Of a stretch of 39,727 nucleotides of DNA, positions 17,201 through 24,974 are shown piece by piece (position 1 is the first letter of the stretch; every line of letters begins with the position of its first letter). Origin of the DNA: Clostridia bacterium (GTDB lineage: Bacteria > Bacillota > Clostridia > Oscillospirales > Acutalibacteraceae); the NCBI GenBank assembly GCA_017544665.1, contig JAFYDS010000150.1:1-39727 (forward strand). The letters are read 5' to 3'. Under the pieces are notes generated by a model, which did not search any database, was not told the origin of the DNA, and saw only the letters and a list, made by a program, of their open reading frames with translations. A program made the position numbers and the translations under genes.

Positions 17201-17875
17201 ATGACCTATAACGCCAAATTCTTCAACGCGCTGACGGAGCACGCGCTGTTCTCCGGGCTGTCGCCGGAGCTGCTGCAGGCGGTTTTCCCGCCCCAGCAGG
17301 TGTCGTTCGTCCGCTTCAAACGCGGCGATACGCTGTCGCCCGCGCTGTGGGAGCAGCCGGCGATCGGCTTTCTGGTGCGCGGCGAAGCGCGGCTGCAGGG
17401 AGAAAACAGCGACGTGCTGCTCGAAACGCTGCTGCCGGGCGACGTCTTCGGCTGCGAAGCGCTCTTTTCGGGCGCGCAGAGCGCCTGCGGGACCGTCGTC
17501 GCGACGAAGGCGGGCGAAGCCGCCTGCCTCAGTAAAAGCGGCGTGACGCAGCTTCTGGAGCGCGAACCGCTGTTCGCGCTGCGCCTGATCCGCTACCTTT
17601 CGCAGCGTGTCGTCACATTCAGCGGCAAGGTCGGGCTTTATACCGGCGGTTCGGCGCAGGGAAAGCTGGCGCAGTACCTGCTGAACGGTTTTGGCGATTA
17701 CAAGACCTGCGAATTGGAGATATCGATGAGCCAGCTTGCGGTGCTGCTGCAGATCGGCCGCGCGTCGCTCTACCGCGCCTTTGATTCGCTCGAAGAGAAG
17801 GGCGCGATCGCGCGGGACGGCAAGAATATCCGTCTTGTGAGCCGCGACGTCCTGCTCTCCTGCTGCGGCCGCTGA
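17201..17875 (+). CDS. Crp/Fnr family transcriptional regulator
   Basis: 224 residues; the ATG follows AGAGGAA. An N-terminal cyclic-nucleotide-binding-type beta barrel (about 20-120, with GFLVRGEARLQ and LLPGDVFGCEALF) is followed by the dimerisation helix and a C-terminal winged helix (about 165-215, SMSQLAVLLQIGRASLYRAF). The residues needed for cAMP are not evident, and no Cys cluster for an Fe-S centre is seen at the N-terminus, so the signal is unknown. It is the first gene of an operon with an ABC importer and probably controls it. Confidence 0.87.
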   Translation: MTYNAKFFNALTEHALFSGLSPELLQAVFPPQQVSFVRFKRGDTLSPALWEQPAIGFLVRGEARLQGENSDVLLETLLPGDVFGCEALFSGAQSACGTVVATKAGEAACLSKSGVTQLLEREPLFALRLIRYLSQRVVTFSGKVGLYTGGSAQGKLAQYLLNGFGDYKTCELEISMSQLAVLLQIGRASLYRAFDSLEEKGAIARDGKNIRLVSRDVLLSCCGR

Positions 17876-17921
17876 CCTTTTCACATTGTAAACAAACCTT
17901 CCACAGAAAGGATAGATCACC

Positions 17922-18977
17922 ATGAAACTTTCGAAACGTCTGTTTGCCGCCGCGCTGGCGCTCATGCTTGTGCTTGCGCTCGCCGCCTGCGGCATCAACA
18001 ACACGAACAACACCACAACGACCGCGCCCGCCGTGACGCCGACCGCCGTCGATTACAAGGGCGACACGATCAAGGTCGCCGCGATCAAGGGCCCCACGGG
18101 GATGGGCATGGTCAACATGATGGACAACGACATCTACGATTTCACGCTGACGAGCGACCCGACGGAGGTTGCGACGCTGCTTGCGACGGGCAAGGTGGAT
18201 ATCGCCGCCTGTCCGCTGAACCTCGCCGCGAATCTCTATAAAAAGACGAACGGCGGCGTCCAGATGCTCGCGATCAATACGCTCGGCGTGCTGTACCTGC
18301 TGACGAACGGCGAAACCGTCAACAGCCTTTCCGACCTCAACGGCAAGACGATCTACGCCACGGGACAGGGCGCGACGCCGGAATATATCCTCTCCGACCT
18401 GCTGAAAGCGAACGGCGTGACCGCGGTCCAGGTGGAATACCTCAGCGAGCACAGTGAACTTGCCGCGAAGATCGCGACCGGCGACTGCAAGATCGCTGTT
18501 TTGCCCGAACCGTTTGTGACGGTCGCGACAAATAAAAACAGCGCCGTCACCGTGGCGCTGAGCCTGACCGAGCTTTGGAACGACGCGCATCCGGAGTCCC
18601 GTCTCGCGCAGGGCTGCGTGGTCGCGCGCAAAGCGTTCATCGACAGCAATCCCGACGGCGTGGCGGCGTTCCTTGCCGACGCGCGCAGCTCCGTGGAATA
18701 CGTGAACACGAATCCGCTTGCCGCGAGCGCGAAAATGGTGGAAAAGACGATCGTCGATGAAGCGCTCTTCTCCATCCCGGCGGATACCGCCGAAAAGAAG
18801 CAGGATTCCGCCAAGACCGAAAAGGCCAACGCGGTGATCGGCCGCTGCAATATCGTGCTGATCGAAGGCGCGCAGATGCAGCAGATCGCCGACGAAAACT
18901 ACAAGGTGCTCTTTGCCGCGGACCCGACGTCCGTCGGCGGCGCACTGCCTGACGGCGCGTTGTACTATGGCGCGTAA
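17922..18977 (+). CDS. ABC transporter substrate-binding lipoprotein (NMT1/SsuA-like)
   Basis: 351 residues; GAAAGGAT lies before the ATG. A lipoprotein signal peptide ends in LAAC (Cys23), followed by a Thr/Asn-rich linker. The mature protein has the two-lobe type II binding fold with KGPTGMGMV, DIAACPLNLAANLY, ATGQGATPEY and LPEPFVT, a pattern shared with nitrate, sulfonate, taurine or pyrimidine binding proteins. It captures a small solute outside the membrane for the permease and ATPase encoded next. The substrate cannot be told from sequence. It starts 46 bp after the Crp/Fnr gene and overlaps the permease gene by 11 bp. Confidence 0.88.
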   Translation: MKLSKRLFAAALALMLVLALAACGINNTNNTTTTAPAVTPTAVDYKGDTIKVAAIKGPTGMGMVNMMDNDIYDFTLTSDPTEVATLLATGKVDIAACPLNLAANLYKKTNGGVQMLAINTLGVLYLLTNGETVNSLSDLNGKTIYATGQGATPEYILSDLLKANGVTAVQVEYLSEHSELAAKIATGDCKIAVLPEPFVTVATNKNSAVTVALSLTELWNDAHPESRLAQGCVVARKAFIDSNPDGVAAFLADARSSVEYVNTNPLAASAKMVEKTIVDEALFSIPADTAEKKQDSAKTEKANAVIGRCNIVLIEGAQMQQIADENYKVLFAADPTSVGGALPDGALYYGA

Positions 18978-19740
18978 CGAACGGCTGAAGAACAGTCTGA
19001 AAACCCTTGCCGCTGCCGCGTTCTGGCTCTTGGTCTGGCAAGGGCTTTCGCTTTTGGTGCATAAGCCGCTGCTGCTGCCGTCGCCGGTCGAGGCGGCGAA
19101 GCGCCTCGGTGCGCTCTGCGTGACCGGTCCGTTCTGGACGAGCATCGGCCTGACGCTGCTGCGTGTGACGGCGGGCTTTTGCTGCGGCGTCGTCTGCGGC
19201 GTGCTGCTCGGCGCGCTGACGGCAAAATCGAAGCTGATGGAACGGCTGTTTGCGCCGCTGCTCGCCGTTGTCAAGGCGACGCCTGTCGCGTCGTTCATCA
19301 TCCTCGCGCTCGTGTGGCTGCAAAAGGACCTTGTGCCGGTCTTCATCACGTTTCTGATCGTTCTGCCGGTCATCTGGGCGAACGTCCTCGAGGGCATCCG
19401 CCAGACCGACCGCGGGCTTTTGGAAATGGCGCGGGTGTTCCGTCTGCCGCGCCGGAAGGTGTTTTCGAAGGTGTACGCGCCGTCGGTCCTGCCGTACTTT
19501 GCGGCGGGCGCCGCCACGGCGATGGGACTATCGTGGAAAGCCGGCGTCGCGGCGGAGGTGATCGCGATGTCGAACAGCTCGGTCGGCTATCATCTCTACC
19601 GCGCGAAGATCAACCTCGAAACGCCCGATCTGTTCGCGTGGACGGCGGTCGTCGTGCTGCTGTCTGTGCTGCTCGAGCGGCTGCTGCGGCGGGTGATCCG
19701 CCGGATGGAAGGGAGGAAACGCGATGCTGCAAATCCATGA
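18967..19740 (+). CDS. ABC transporter permease (SsuC/TauC type)
   Basis: 257 residues starting at an ATG inside the end of the lipoprotein gene; no strong ribosome site is visible, so translational coupling is likely. About six membrane segments. The EAA-type loop is IRQTDRGLLEMARVFRLPRRKVFSKVYAPSVLP in part, where the ATPase docks. It belongs with the BPD_transp_1 permeases of the nitrate/sulfonate/bicarbonate group. It overlaps the ATPase gene by 17 bp. Confidence 0.87.
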   Translation: MARNERLKNSLKTLAAAAFWLLVWQGLSLLVHKPLLLPSPVEAAKRLGALCVTGPFWTSIGLTLLRVTAGFCCGVVCGVLLGALTAKSKLMERLFAPLLAVVKATPVASFIILALVWLQKDLVPVFITFLIVLPVIWANVLEGIRQTDRGLLEMARVFRLPRRKVFSKVYAPSVLPYFAAGAATAMGLSWKAGVAAEVIAMSNSSVGYHLYRAKINLETPDLFAWTAVVVLLSVLLERLLRRVIRRMEGRKRDAANP

Positions 19741-20284
19741 GCTGACGTTTTCCTACCTCCCGGAGCAACCGCTGTTCGACCGCTTTTCGCTCGAAGCCCG
19801 AAAAGGGGAGCGCGTCTGTCTCAAGGGCGCGTCCGGCAAAGGCAAAACGACGCTTTTACGGCTGATCGCCGGACTCGAAACGCCGAACGGCGGCGCGATC
19901 ACGCTTCCGCCCGACTGCAAAACGGCGATGGTCTTTCAGGAGGACCGCCTGCTGCCGTGGCTGACGGCGAAGGGCAACGTGTCTCTGTGCAGCAGCGACG
20001 CTGCCGCGGAAGACTGGCTTTGCGCCTTCGGGCTCGAAGACGAGCTGGACGCCTATCCGTCCACGCTCTCCGGCGGAATGTGCCGCCGCGTGGCGCTGGC
20101 GCGCGCCTGCGCGGTTGCGCCTGATCTGCTGCTGCTCGACGAGGCGTTCAAGGGGATCGATCCCCAGCGCAAGGAAGCGATCATGACGCTGCTGCAAGAA
20201 CGCTTTCAAAACAGCCTGATCCTGTTTACCAGCCACGACGACGCGGAGATCGCCGCGTTCGCCACGAGAATCGTTGAAATATAA
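19724..20284 (+). CDS. ABC transporter ATP-binding protein, compact
   Basis: 186 residues, shorter than the usual ~240-260 of this importer group. All core motifs are present: Walker A GASGKGKTT (about 36-44), Q loop VFQEDRLLPW, signature LSGGM, Walker B LLLLDEA, and H loop TSHDD. It lacks the extra C-terminal segment of SsuB/TauB proteins. GGAGG lies inside the end of the permease gene ahead of the ATG. It powers import with the two upstream products. Confidence 0.88.
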   Translation: MLQIHELTFSYLPEQPLFDRFSLEARKGERVCLKGASGKGKTTLLRLIAGLETPNGGAITLPPDCKTAMVFQEDRLLPWLTAKGNVSLCSSDAAAEDWLCAFGLEDELDAYPSTLSGGMCRRVALARACAVAPDLLLLDEAFKGIDPQRKEAIMTLLQERFQNSLILFTSHDDAEIAAFATRIVEI

Positions 20285-20289
20285 GAAGA

Positions 20290-20310
20290 ACCGCCCACGG
20301 GCGGTTTTTT
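20290..20310 (+). terminator. Terminator of the ABC operon
   Basis: ACCGCC (20290-20295), loop CACG, and GGCGGT (20300-20305), then T6. Confidence 0.9.
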
Positions 20311-20350
20311 CATGTGCGGAAGCAGTCCGTCAGCGGCGGATTGTCAGAAT

Positions 20351-20399
20351 TTTGTAAGAATTCCGCAAGGACTTATTCGCATTTGCGTGGTATCATAAT
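20351..20399 (+). promoter_or_regulatory. Promoter region of the VanZ-like gene with direct repeats
   Basis: A GTAAG-N6-GCAAG direct repeat (20354-20369) lies upstream of an AT-rich -10 candidate (TATCAT 20391 or CATAAT 20394) that lacks a good -35. An 11-bp repeat phase near the -35 is typical of OmpR-type response regulator sites, so activation by a two-component system is possible. Inference only. Confidence 0.35.
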
Positions 20400-20418
20400 C
20401 GCGAAAGGAGGGGACCGT

Positions 20419-21084
20419 ATGATCCAGTCCTATTTCGGCAGTATGCTTTTTACCTGCGTCGCGGTGCTGGTGCTCTATCTTCCGCTGCGTCTGGCTTTTC
20501 TGCGGCTGCGCCGCGCAAAGATTGATTGGGCGCATGAACTCTGGCTGGCGCTGCTGGTGTGCTACTTGGGCGGTCTGCTGTCGCAGACGGTGCTGCCGGA
20601 GCTGCTGTTCAGCCGCGGCGGAGACGGCAGCCTCGCGCTGAATGTGCTGTTCTATTCCGGCAACCAGCTTGTGCTTTCCAAACACGGCTTCGAGTGGGTC
20701 TATGCCGCGCAGCCGCTCATGCGCCGCTGGAATCTTGTGCCGTTCCATACGATCGTGTCCTATCTCAAAGCGGACGGCTATGCGGTCAGCGTCTCAGTGC
20801 GCGCGATCAATCTGTTGGGCAACGTCCTCGTGCTCGTTCCGTTCGGTGTGCTGCTGCCGCTTGCCTTTCCGAAAATGCAGAAATGGTCCCGCGTGTTTCT
20901 TTGCGGGAGCGCGCTGATTCTCCTGATCGAGGTCACGCAGTTCTTCGTCGGGCGCGCGGCGGATATCGACGACTATATTCTGAACATCCTCGGCGTCATG
21001 CTGGGCTACGCGCTGCTGCGGCTTTGCCTGTACGGTGTGCGCAGCGTCCGCCCGGTCCCAAACGCTGCCGACGGCTTGTCGTAA
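20419..21084 (+). CDS. VanZ-like family membrane protein
   Basis: 221 residues; the start is the ATG at 20419 behind AAAGGAGG. Five or so membrane helices, with the VanZ marks NLVPFHTI, INLLGNVLVLVPFGVLLPL, and EVTQFFVGRAADIDDYILNILG. VanZ-like proteins are linked with glycopeptide/teicoplanin resistance and other envelope functions, but most stand-alone copies are uncharacterised. No other van genes are present. Confidence 0.88.
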   Translation: MIQSYFGSMLFTCVAVLVLYLPLRLAFLRLRRAKIDWAHELWLALLVCYLGGLLSQTVLPELLFSRGGDGSLALNVLFYSGNQLVLSKHGFEWVYAAQPLMRRWNLVPFHTIVSYLKADGYAVSVSVRAINLLGNVLVLVPFGVLLPLAFPKMQKWSRVFLCGSALILLIEVTQFFVGRAADIDDYILNILGVMLGYALLRLCLYGVRSVRPVPNAADGLS

Positions 21085-21097
21085 GACGGACAGAATG

Positions 21098-21302
21098 GTT
21101 ACCAGCTCCGCGCTGGTAACCGCTGGTAACTCGCCGGTAACTCGCTGGTAACTCCGAAAACCCGCACCACGTCTGGGTTTATAGGTGTTTGGTTACCAGC
21201 TTCCCATGATTTTTAAGAAAAAGAGCTGGAAAGAAAAACAAAAAAGAGTTTGACCTGCTGGTAACCGCGCTGGTAACTGCGCTGGTAACTCCGGCGGTCA
21301 CC
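21098..21302. repeat. Cluster of GCTGGTAAC / GGTNACC repeats
   Basis: Direct copies of GCTGGTAAC occur at 21112, 21122, 21144, 21257, 21269 and 21281, with a variant GCCGGTAAC at 21133 and inverted copies at 21098 and 21191. The first inverted copy forms a perfect 10-bp-arm hairpin with the next (21098-21107 and 21112-21121). The later three have an exact 12-bp period. GGTCACC at 21296 continues the pattern. No gene covers 21085-21297. Function unknown. Confidence 0.8.
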
Positions 21303-21492
21303 GGCGATTCTGTTTGCCGTCCGCCGGCGCCGGATCTGTTTCGGAGAGCGCCGTGAAATCGACGTCGTCTGCTGTCGCCACGGACGTGTCTGCCGGCGAT
21401 CCGTGCACCAGCCGGTCGAGCGGCGTATAGACGAACGGACACACTGCCAGTGCCAGCAGGAGAATAAGCACAAGAACCAAGGAAAGCTTCAT
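21298..21492 (-). CDS. Small single-pass membrane protein
   Basis: 64 residues. The ATG is preceded by AAAGGATGA. An N-terminal hydrophobic segment (about 3-24, rich in Leu/Val) is followed by a polar, acidic tail (DDVDFTALSETDP). It could be a membrane anchor or an uncleaved signal. It matches no family I recognise. It is divergent from the citrate synthase gene, and its 3' end abuts the GGTNACC repeat cluster. Confidence 0.55.
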   Translation of the reverse strand: MKLSLVLVLILLLALAVCPFVYTPLDRLVHGSPADTSVATADDVDFTALSETDPAPADGKQNRR

Positions 21493-21522
21493 TTTGGTTT
21501 CATCCTTTGTTGATTCGGTGAG

Positions 21523-21551
21523 TTGACTTTTTGCGCGGTTTGCAATATAAT
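21523..21551 (+). promoter_or_regulatory. Sigma-A promoter of the citrate synthase operon
   Basis: TTGACT (21523-21528), 17 bp, TATAAT (21546-21551). The leader to the start codon is about 80 nt. Confidence 0.85.
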
Positions 21552-21636
21552 ATATAGAAACTATTTTTTCTTTAATCTATTGTATGGACGCGGCCGCGGG
21601 GATAGAACCGGCGGCCGGAAAAAGGAGGAGACGCGG

Positions 21637-23076
21637 ATGGCAGATGCGTTGTTCAATCCGATCGCACCGGAGCTGCTCGAAGCGATGTGCAGCAAAATCG
21701 AGCGCAAAAGTCAGATCAATCCCGACGATTTCTGGAAGTACGGCGTCAAGCGCGGTCTGCGCAACCACGACGGCACCGGCGTGATGGCCGGTCTGACCAA
21801 GATCTGCGCGGTGGAAGGCTATTATATCGACGACGGCGAACGTGTGCCGAAAAAAGGTAAACTGAAGTACCGCGGTATCAATATCGAAGAGATCATCGAA
21901 GCCTGCGAACGGGAAAACCGCTTCGGCTTTGAAGAGGTCGCCTATCTGCTGATCTTCGGTTCGCTGCCCTCGAAGGAGCAGCTGGCGCTGTTCCAGAAGG
22001 CGCTCGGTCTTTGCCGCAAGCTGCCCGACGACTTCATCGAAGACGTAATCATGAAGAACGCCTCGTTCGATGTGATGAACGAGATGGCGCGCTGCGTCCT
22101 CGCGCTGTATTCCTACGACGAAACGGCGGACGACACGAATCTCGAAAACGTCCTGCGCCAGAGCATCCAGATCATCTCCCAGATGCCGCTGATCGCTTCC
22201 TACGCATATCAGGTCAAGCGCCACAAGTACTACGGCAAAAGCATGTACTTCCACCCGGACAAGCCCGAGCTTTCAACCGCGGAGCTGATTCTGCGCTCCA
22301 TCCGTTCCGACCGGAAGTACACCGACGACGAAGCGAAGCTCCTGGACATCTGCCTGATGCTGCAGGCGGAGCACGGCGGCGGCAACAATTCCACCTTTAC
22401 CTGCCGGGTGCTGACCTCGAGCGGTACCGATTCCTACGCCGCGTATTCTTCGGCGATCGGCGCGCTCAAGGGACCGCGGCACGGCGGCGCGAATATCAAG
22501 GTCTGCCGGATGCTCGACGACATGCTCGCGCATATCGACGATGTGTCGGACGAAGCGCAGGTGGCGGCCTATCTCGAAAAGATCATCCGCAAGGAAGCCG
22601 GCGACGGCAGCGGCCTTGTCTATGGTATGGGGCACGCGGTCTATACGCTCTCCGACCCGCGCGCGCAGCTTTTGAAAGAGAAAGCGAGCGCCTTCGCGGC
22701 GCAGTCGCCGCACGCGAAGGAATTCGAACTCGCGTGCATGGTCGAAAAGCTGACGCCGGAGGTCTTCCGCCGTCTGACCGGAAGCAGCAAGCCCCTTTGC
22801 GCCAACGTCGATCTGTTCTCCGGCCTCGTTTTGAAACTGCTCGACATCCCCGAAGATTTGTTTACGCCCCTGTTCGCGACGGCGCGGATCGCGGGCTGGT
22901 CGGCGCACCGGATGGAGGAACTGCTGACCGGCGGACGGATCATCCGCCCGGCCTATAAGAGCGTGGCGCTGCCGAAAAAGTATGTGCCGCTCGACGAACG
23001 CATTTCGAACTATCTGACCACCGCGACCTATGTGCCCGCGGAGGCGCGTGTTTACAGCGAGGAGGACCTGACATGA
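21637..23076 (+). CDS. gltA: Citrate synthase
   Basis: 479 residues from ATG 21637 behind AAAGGAGGAG; a longer open frame upstream overlaps the promoter and is rejected. It condenses acetyl-CoA with oxaloacetate. Key residues visible are H246 (AEHGGGNNS), H282 (GPRHGGAN), H333 (YGMGHAVY) and D392 (NVDLF), which match the substrate-binding and catalytic His/Asp set. The SDPRAQLLK motif is also present. The GGGNNS form of the first His motif is the one common in Clostridia. 2-Methylcitrate synthase is possible but there is no prp context. No other citrate-cycle gene is nearby, so it probably supplies glutamate synthesis. It overlaps the next gene by 4 bp. Confidence 0.92.
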   Translation: MADALFNPIAPELLEAMCSKIERKSQINPDDFWKYGVKRGLRNHDGTGVMAGLTKICAVEGYYIDDGERVPKKGKLKYRGINIEEIIEACERENRFGFEEVAYLLIFGSLPSKEQLALFQKALGLCRKLPDDFIEDVIMKNASFDVMNEMARCVLALYSYDETADDTNLENVLRQSIQIISQMPLIASYAYQVKRHKYYGKSMYFHPDKPELSTAELILRSIRSDRKYTDDEAKLLDICLMLQAEHGGGNNSTFTCRVLTSSGTDSYAAYSSAIGALKGPRHGGANIKVCRMLDDMLAHIDDVSDEAQVAAYLEKIIRKEAGDGSGLVYGMGHAVYTLSDPRAQLLKEKASAFAAQSPHAKEFELACMVEKLTPEVFRRLTGSSKPLCANVDLFSGLVLKLLDIPEDLFTPLFATARIAGWSAHRMEELLTGGRIIRPAYKSVALPKKYVPLDERISNYLTTATYVPAEARVYSEEDLT

Positions 23077-23960
23077 TAAAAAACAGCAAAGAAAACCTGA
23101 CGGTCGGAAAGCTGCTCGGCGTCTTTTTGCCGATGTTCCTTTGCCTGCTCGTGATCCGCTTTGTGGAGGTCGCGCGCGGGATCGACGCTGCCACCGGCTT
23201 CTTCAAGGTGCAAAGCCCGCTGCACGGTCTGTTCTATGCCTTTGTGATCGCCTGCGGCGCGGTGCTGATCGTCGGCAGTTTCCTCAGCAAGCCCGCGGGC
23301 GGGATCCGCACGATCGGTTTTCGTTCCCCCTGGCTTTGCGTGATGTCCGTTCTGACAGCGCTCGCGTTTTTGCTGGACAGCTACGGCGCGTTTCGTCAGC
23401 ACGCCGCGATCGGTACGGTCGGCGTGACGTTCCGCGAAAAGATGAGCTCCGGCGCGCTGCCGCTGACGCTGCAGGGCGTCTTTGCGCTGCTGTCCGCCGC
23501 GTATTTCATCGTACTCGCGATCTCTTACAAGAAAGGCTCGCTTCTCGCAAAGAAGGCGCGCATCCTTGCGCTTTCGCCGATCTGCTGGGCGGCGTTCCGC
23601 ATGATTCGCCACTTTGTGCGCAAGATCAGCTTTGTCAAGGTTTCCGATCTGTTCTTTGAGATTCTGATGCTCGGCTGCATGATGCTGTTCTTTATGGCGT
23701 TCGCATCGGTAACGAGCGGGATCTACAGCGACGGCGCGGCATGGCGGATCACCGGCTACGGGCTCCCCGCGGCGCTGCTTGCCGGGATGCTCTCGCTGCC
23801 GCGTATGGTCTTCACGCTGATTGACAAGGCGGCGTATATCAACGAAAACCACCCCCTGAACCCTGTTGATTGTCTGTTCTTCTGCTTCGTGCTGCTGCTC
23901 TGCGTCACAGCGGCGCGGCTGCCGCAGACAGCACAGCCGCAGGAGGCGCCTGCCGCATAA
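23073..23960 (+). CDS. Conserved-type polytopic membrane protein, function unknown
   Basis: 295 residues; starts within the stop of the citrate synthase gene (ATGA), so it is coupled to it. About seven or eight hydrophobic segments, with a basic N-terminus and short charged loops (for example SYKKGSLLAKKAR and RKISFVKVSD). No motif lets me place it in a named family. The operon position suggests it is expressed with citrate synthase. Confidence 0.75.
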   Translation: MIKNSKENLTVGKLLGVFLPMFLCLLVIRFVEVARGIDAATGFFKVQSPLHGLFYAFVIACGAVLIVGSFLSKPAGGIRTIGFRSPWLCVMSVLTALAFLLDSYGAFRQHAAIGTVGVTFREKMSSGALPLTLQGVFALLSAAYFIVLAISYKKGSLLAKKARILALSPICWAAFRMIRHFVRKISFVKVSDLFFEILMLGCMMLFFMAFASVTSGIYSDGAAWRITGYGLPAALLAGMLSLPRMVFTLIDKAAYINENHPLNPVDCLFFCFVLLLCVTAARLPQTAQPQEAPAA

Positions 23961-23999
23961 GACACTTATTCAACAACGTGAACCGGACGGGAGCAAACT

Positions 24000-24932
24000 G
24001 TGTTTTTTGAGAATATGAAATCCGCTGCCGGACAGGTGGCGATCTTGTATCTGATTGTGCTGGTCGGCTTTATCTGCGACAAGGTCAAGCTGTTCACGGA
24101 AGCGACGGCAAGAGCAACGGTGAATCTGTTGCTGTATATCATCACCCCGTGCATCATCATCGACGCCTTCCTCAAGATGGAGTATTCGCCCGCGCGGGCA
24201 AAGAAGCTCTTTCTTGCGCTGGGGCTGATGTTTCTGCTGCACATCATCGCGATCGTGATGAATCTGCCGTTCTTCCGCAGAAAGGGCGGACCGTACAACC
24301 CGATTTATAAATATGCGAGCATCTACGGCAACGTCGGCTTTATGGCGATCCCGCTGGCCAAGGCGGTGCTCGGGGCAACGGGCGTGTTCTACTGTTCGAC
24401 TGGGATCATTGCGTTCAATGTGCTCACATTTACTCACGGGATCCGTGTGATGGCGGGGGATCAGTCGAATTTCGACTGGAAAAAGCTGATCGTGAACCCC
24501 GGTGTGATCGGCGTCACCGTCGGACTGCCGCTGTTCCTGCTGAACGTGGAGGTGCCGACGATCATCGCGCAGCCGATCTCGCTGATCGCGGGGCTCAACA
24601 CGGCGATCGCAATGCTGATTTTCGGCACGTATCTCGCGAACACCGACCTCAAAACGATGTTTACGGCGAAGGGGATCTACCTCGTCGCGCTGCTGAAACT
24701 GATCGCCCTGCCTGTGTCCTGTATTCTGCTGTTCCACGCGATGGGCGTCAAAGGCCCGCTGCTTGTGGCCTGCGCCATTTCAGCGAGCGTGCCCTCGGGC
24801 AACAACACCTTTATGTTCTCTTCCAAATACGGACTGGACGTCGGTATGGCGTCGAAGACCGTCGCGCTTGTTTCCGTGTTTTCCATTCTGACTATGCCGG
24901 TCATCATCGCTTTCGCGCAAAGCATGGCCTAA
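24000..24932 (+). CDS. AEC family transporter
   Basis: 310 residues with ten or so membrane segments in two halves; a typical AEC start (VGFICDKVKLFTEATARATVNLLLYIITPC) and the second-half motif SVPSGNNTFMFSSKYG. The start is taken as GTG 24000, 6 nt after GGGAG; an ATG at 24015 lacks a site. Family members export or exchange organic acids. The neighbouring citrate synthase makes a tricarboxylic or dicarboxylic substrate plausible but not shown. This is the second AEC gene in the window, and the two proteins differ clearly. Confidence 0.85.
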   Translation: MFFENMKSAAGQVAILYLIVLVGFICDKVKLFTEATARATVNLLLYIITPCIIIDAFLKMEYSPARAKKLFLALGLMFLLHIIAIVMNLPFFRRKGGPYNPIYKYASIYGNVGFMAIPLAKAVLGATGVFYCSTGIIAFNVLTFTHGIRVMAGDQSNFDWKKLIVNPGVIGVTVGLPLFLLNVEVPTIIAQPISLIAGLNTAIAMLIFGTYLANTDLKTMFTAKGIYLVALLKLIALPVSCILLFHAMGVKGPLLVACAISASVPSGNNTFMFSSKYGLDVGMASKTVALVSVFSILTMPVIIAFAQSMA

Positions 24933-24974
24933 CTATTCGTCCGGTTTCACCACCGGGTACAAGGAGGTCCTTTT

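Noticed and set aside
17619-19517. Minus-strand open frame over the ABC operon
   Set aside because: Spans three well-supported plus-strand genes and has no domain.
21179-21473. Two other minus-strand frames of 86-87 codons through the GGTNACC repeats
   Set aside because: They overlap the 64-codon frame that has a ribosome site and membrane helix. Their openness comes from the 12-bp repeat period.
24933-24974. CCGGT/ACCGG stem between the AEC gene and lgt
   Set aside because: Short stem without a T run, so not called a terminator; the genes are treated as one transcript.
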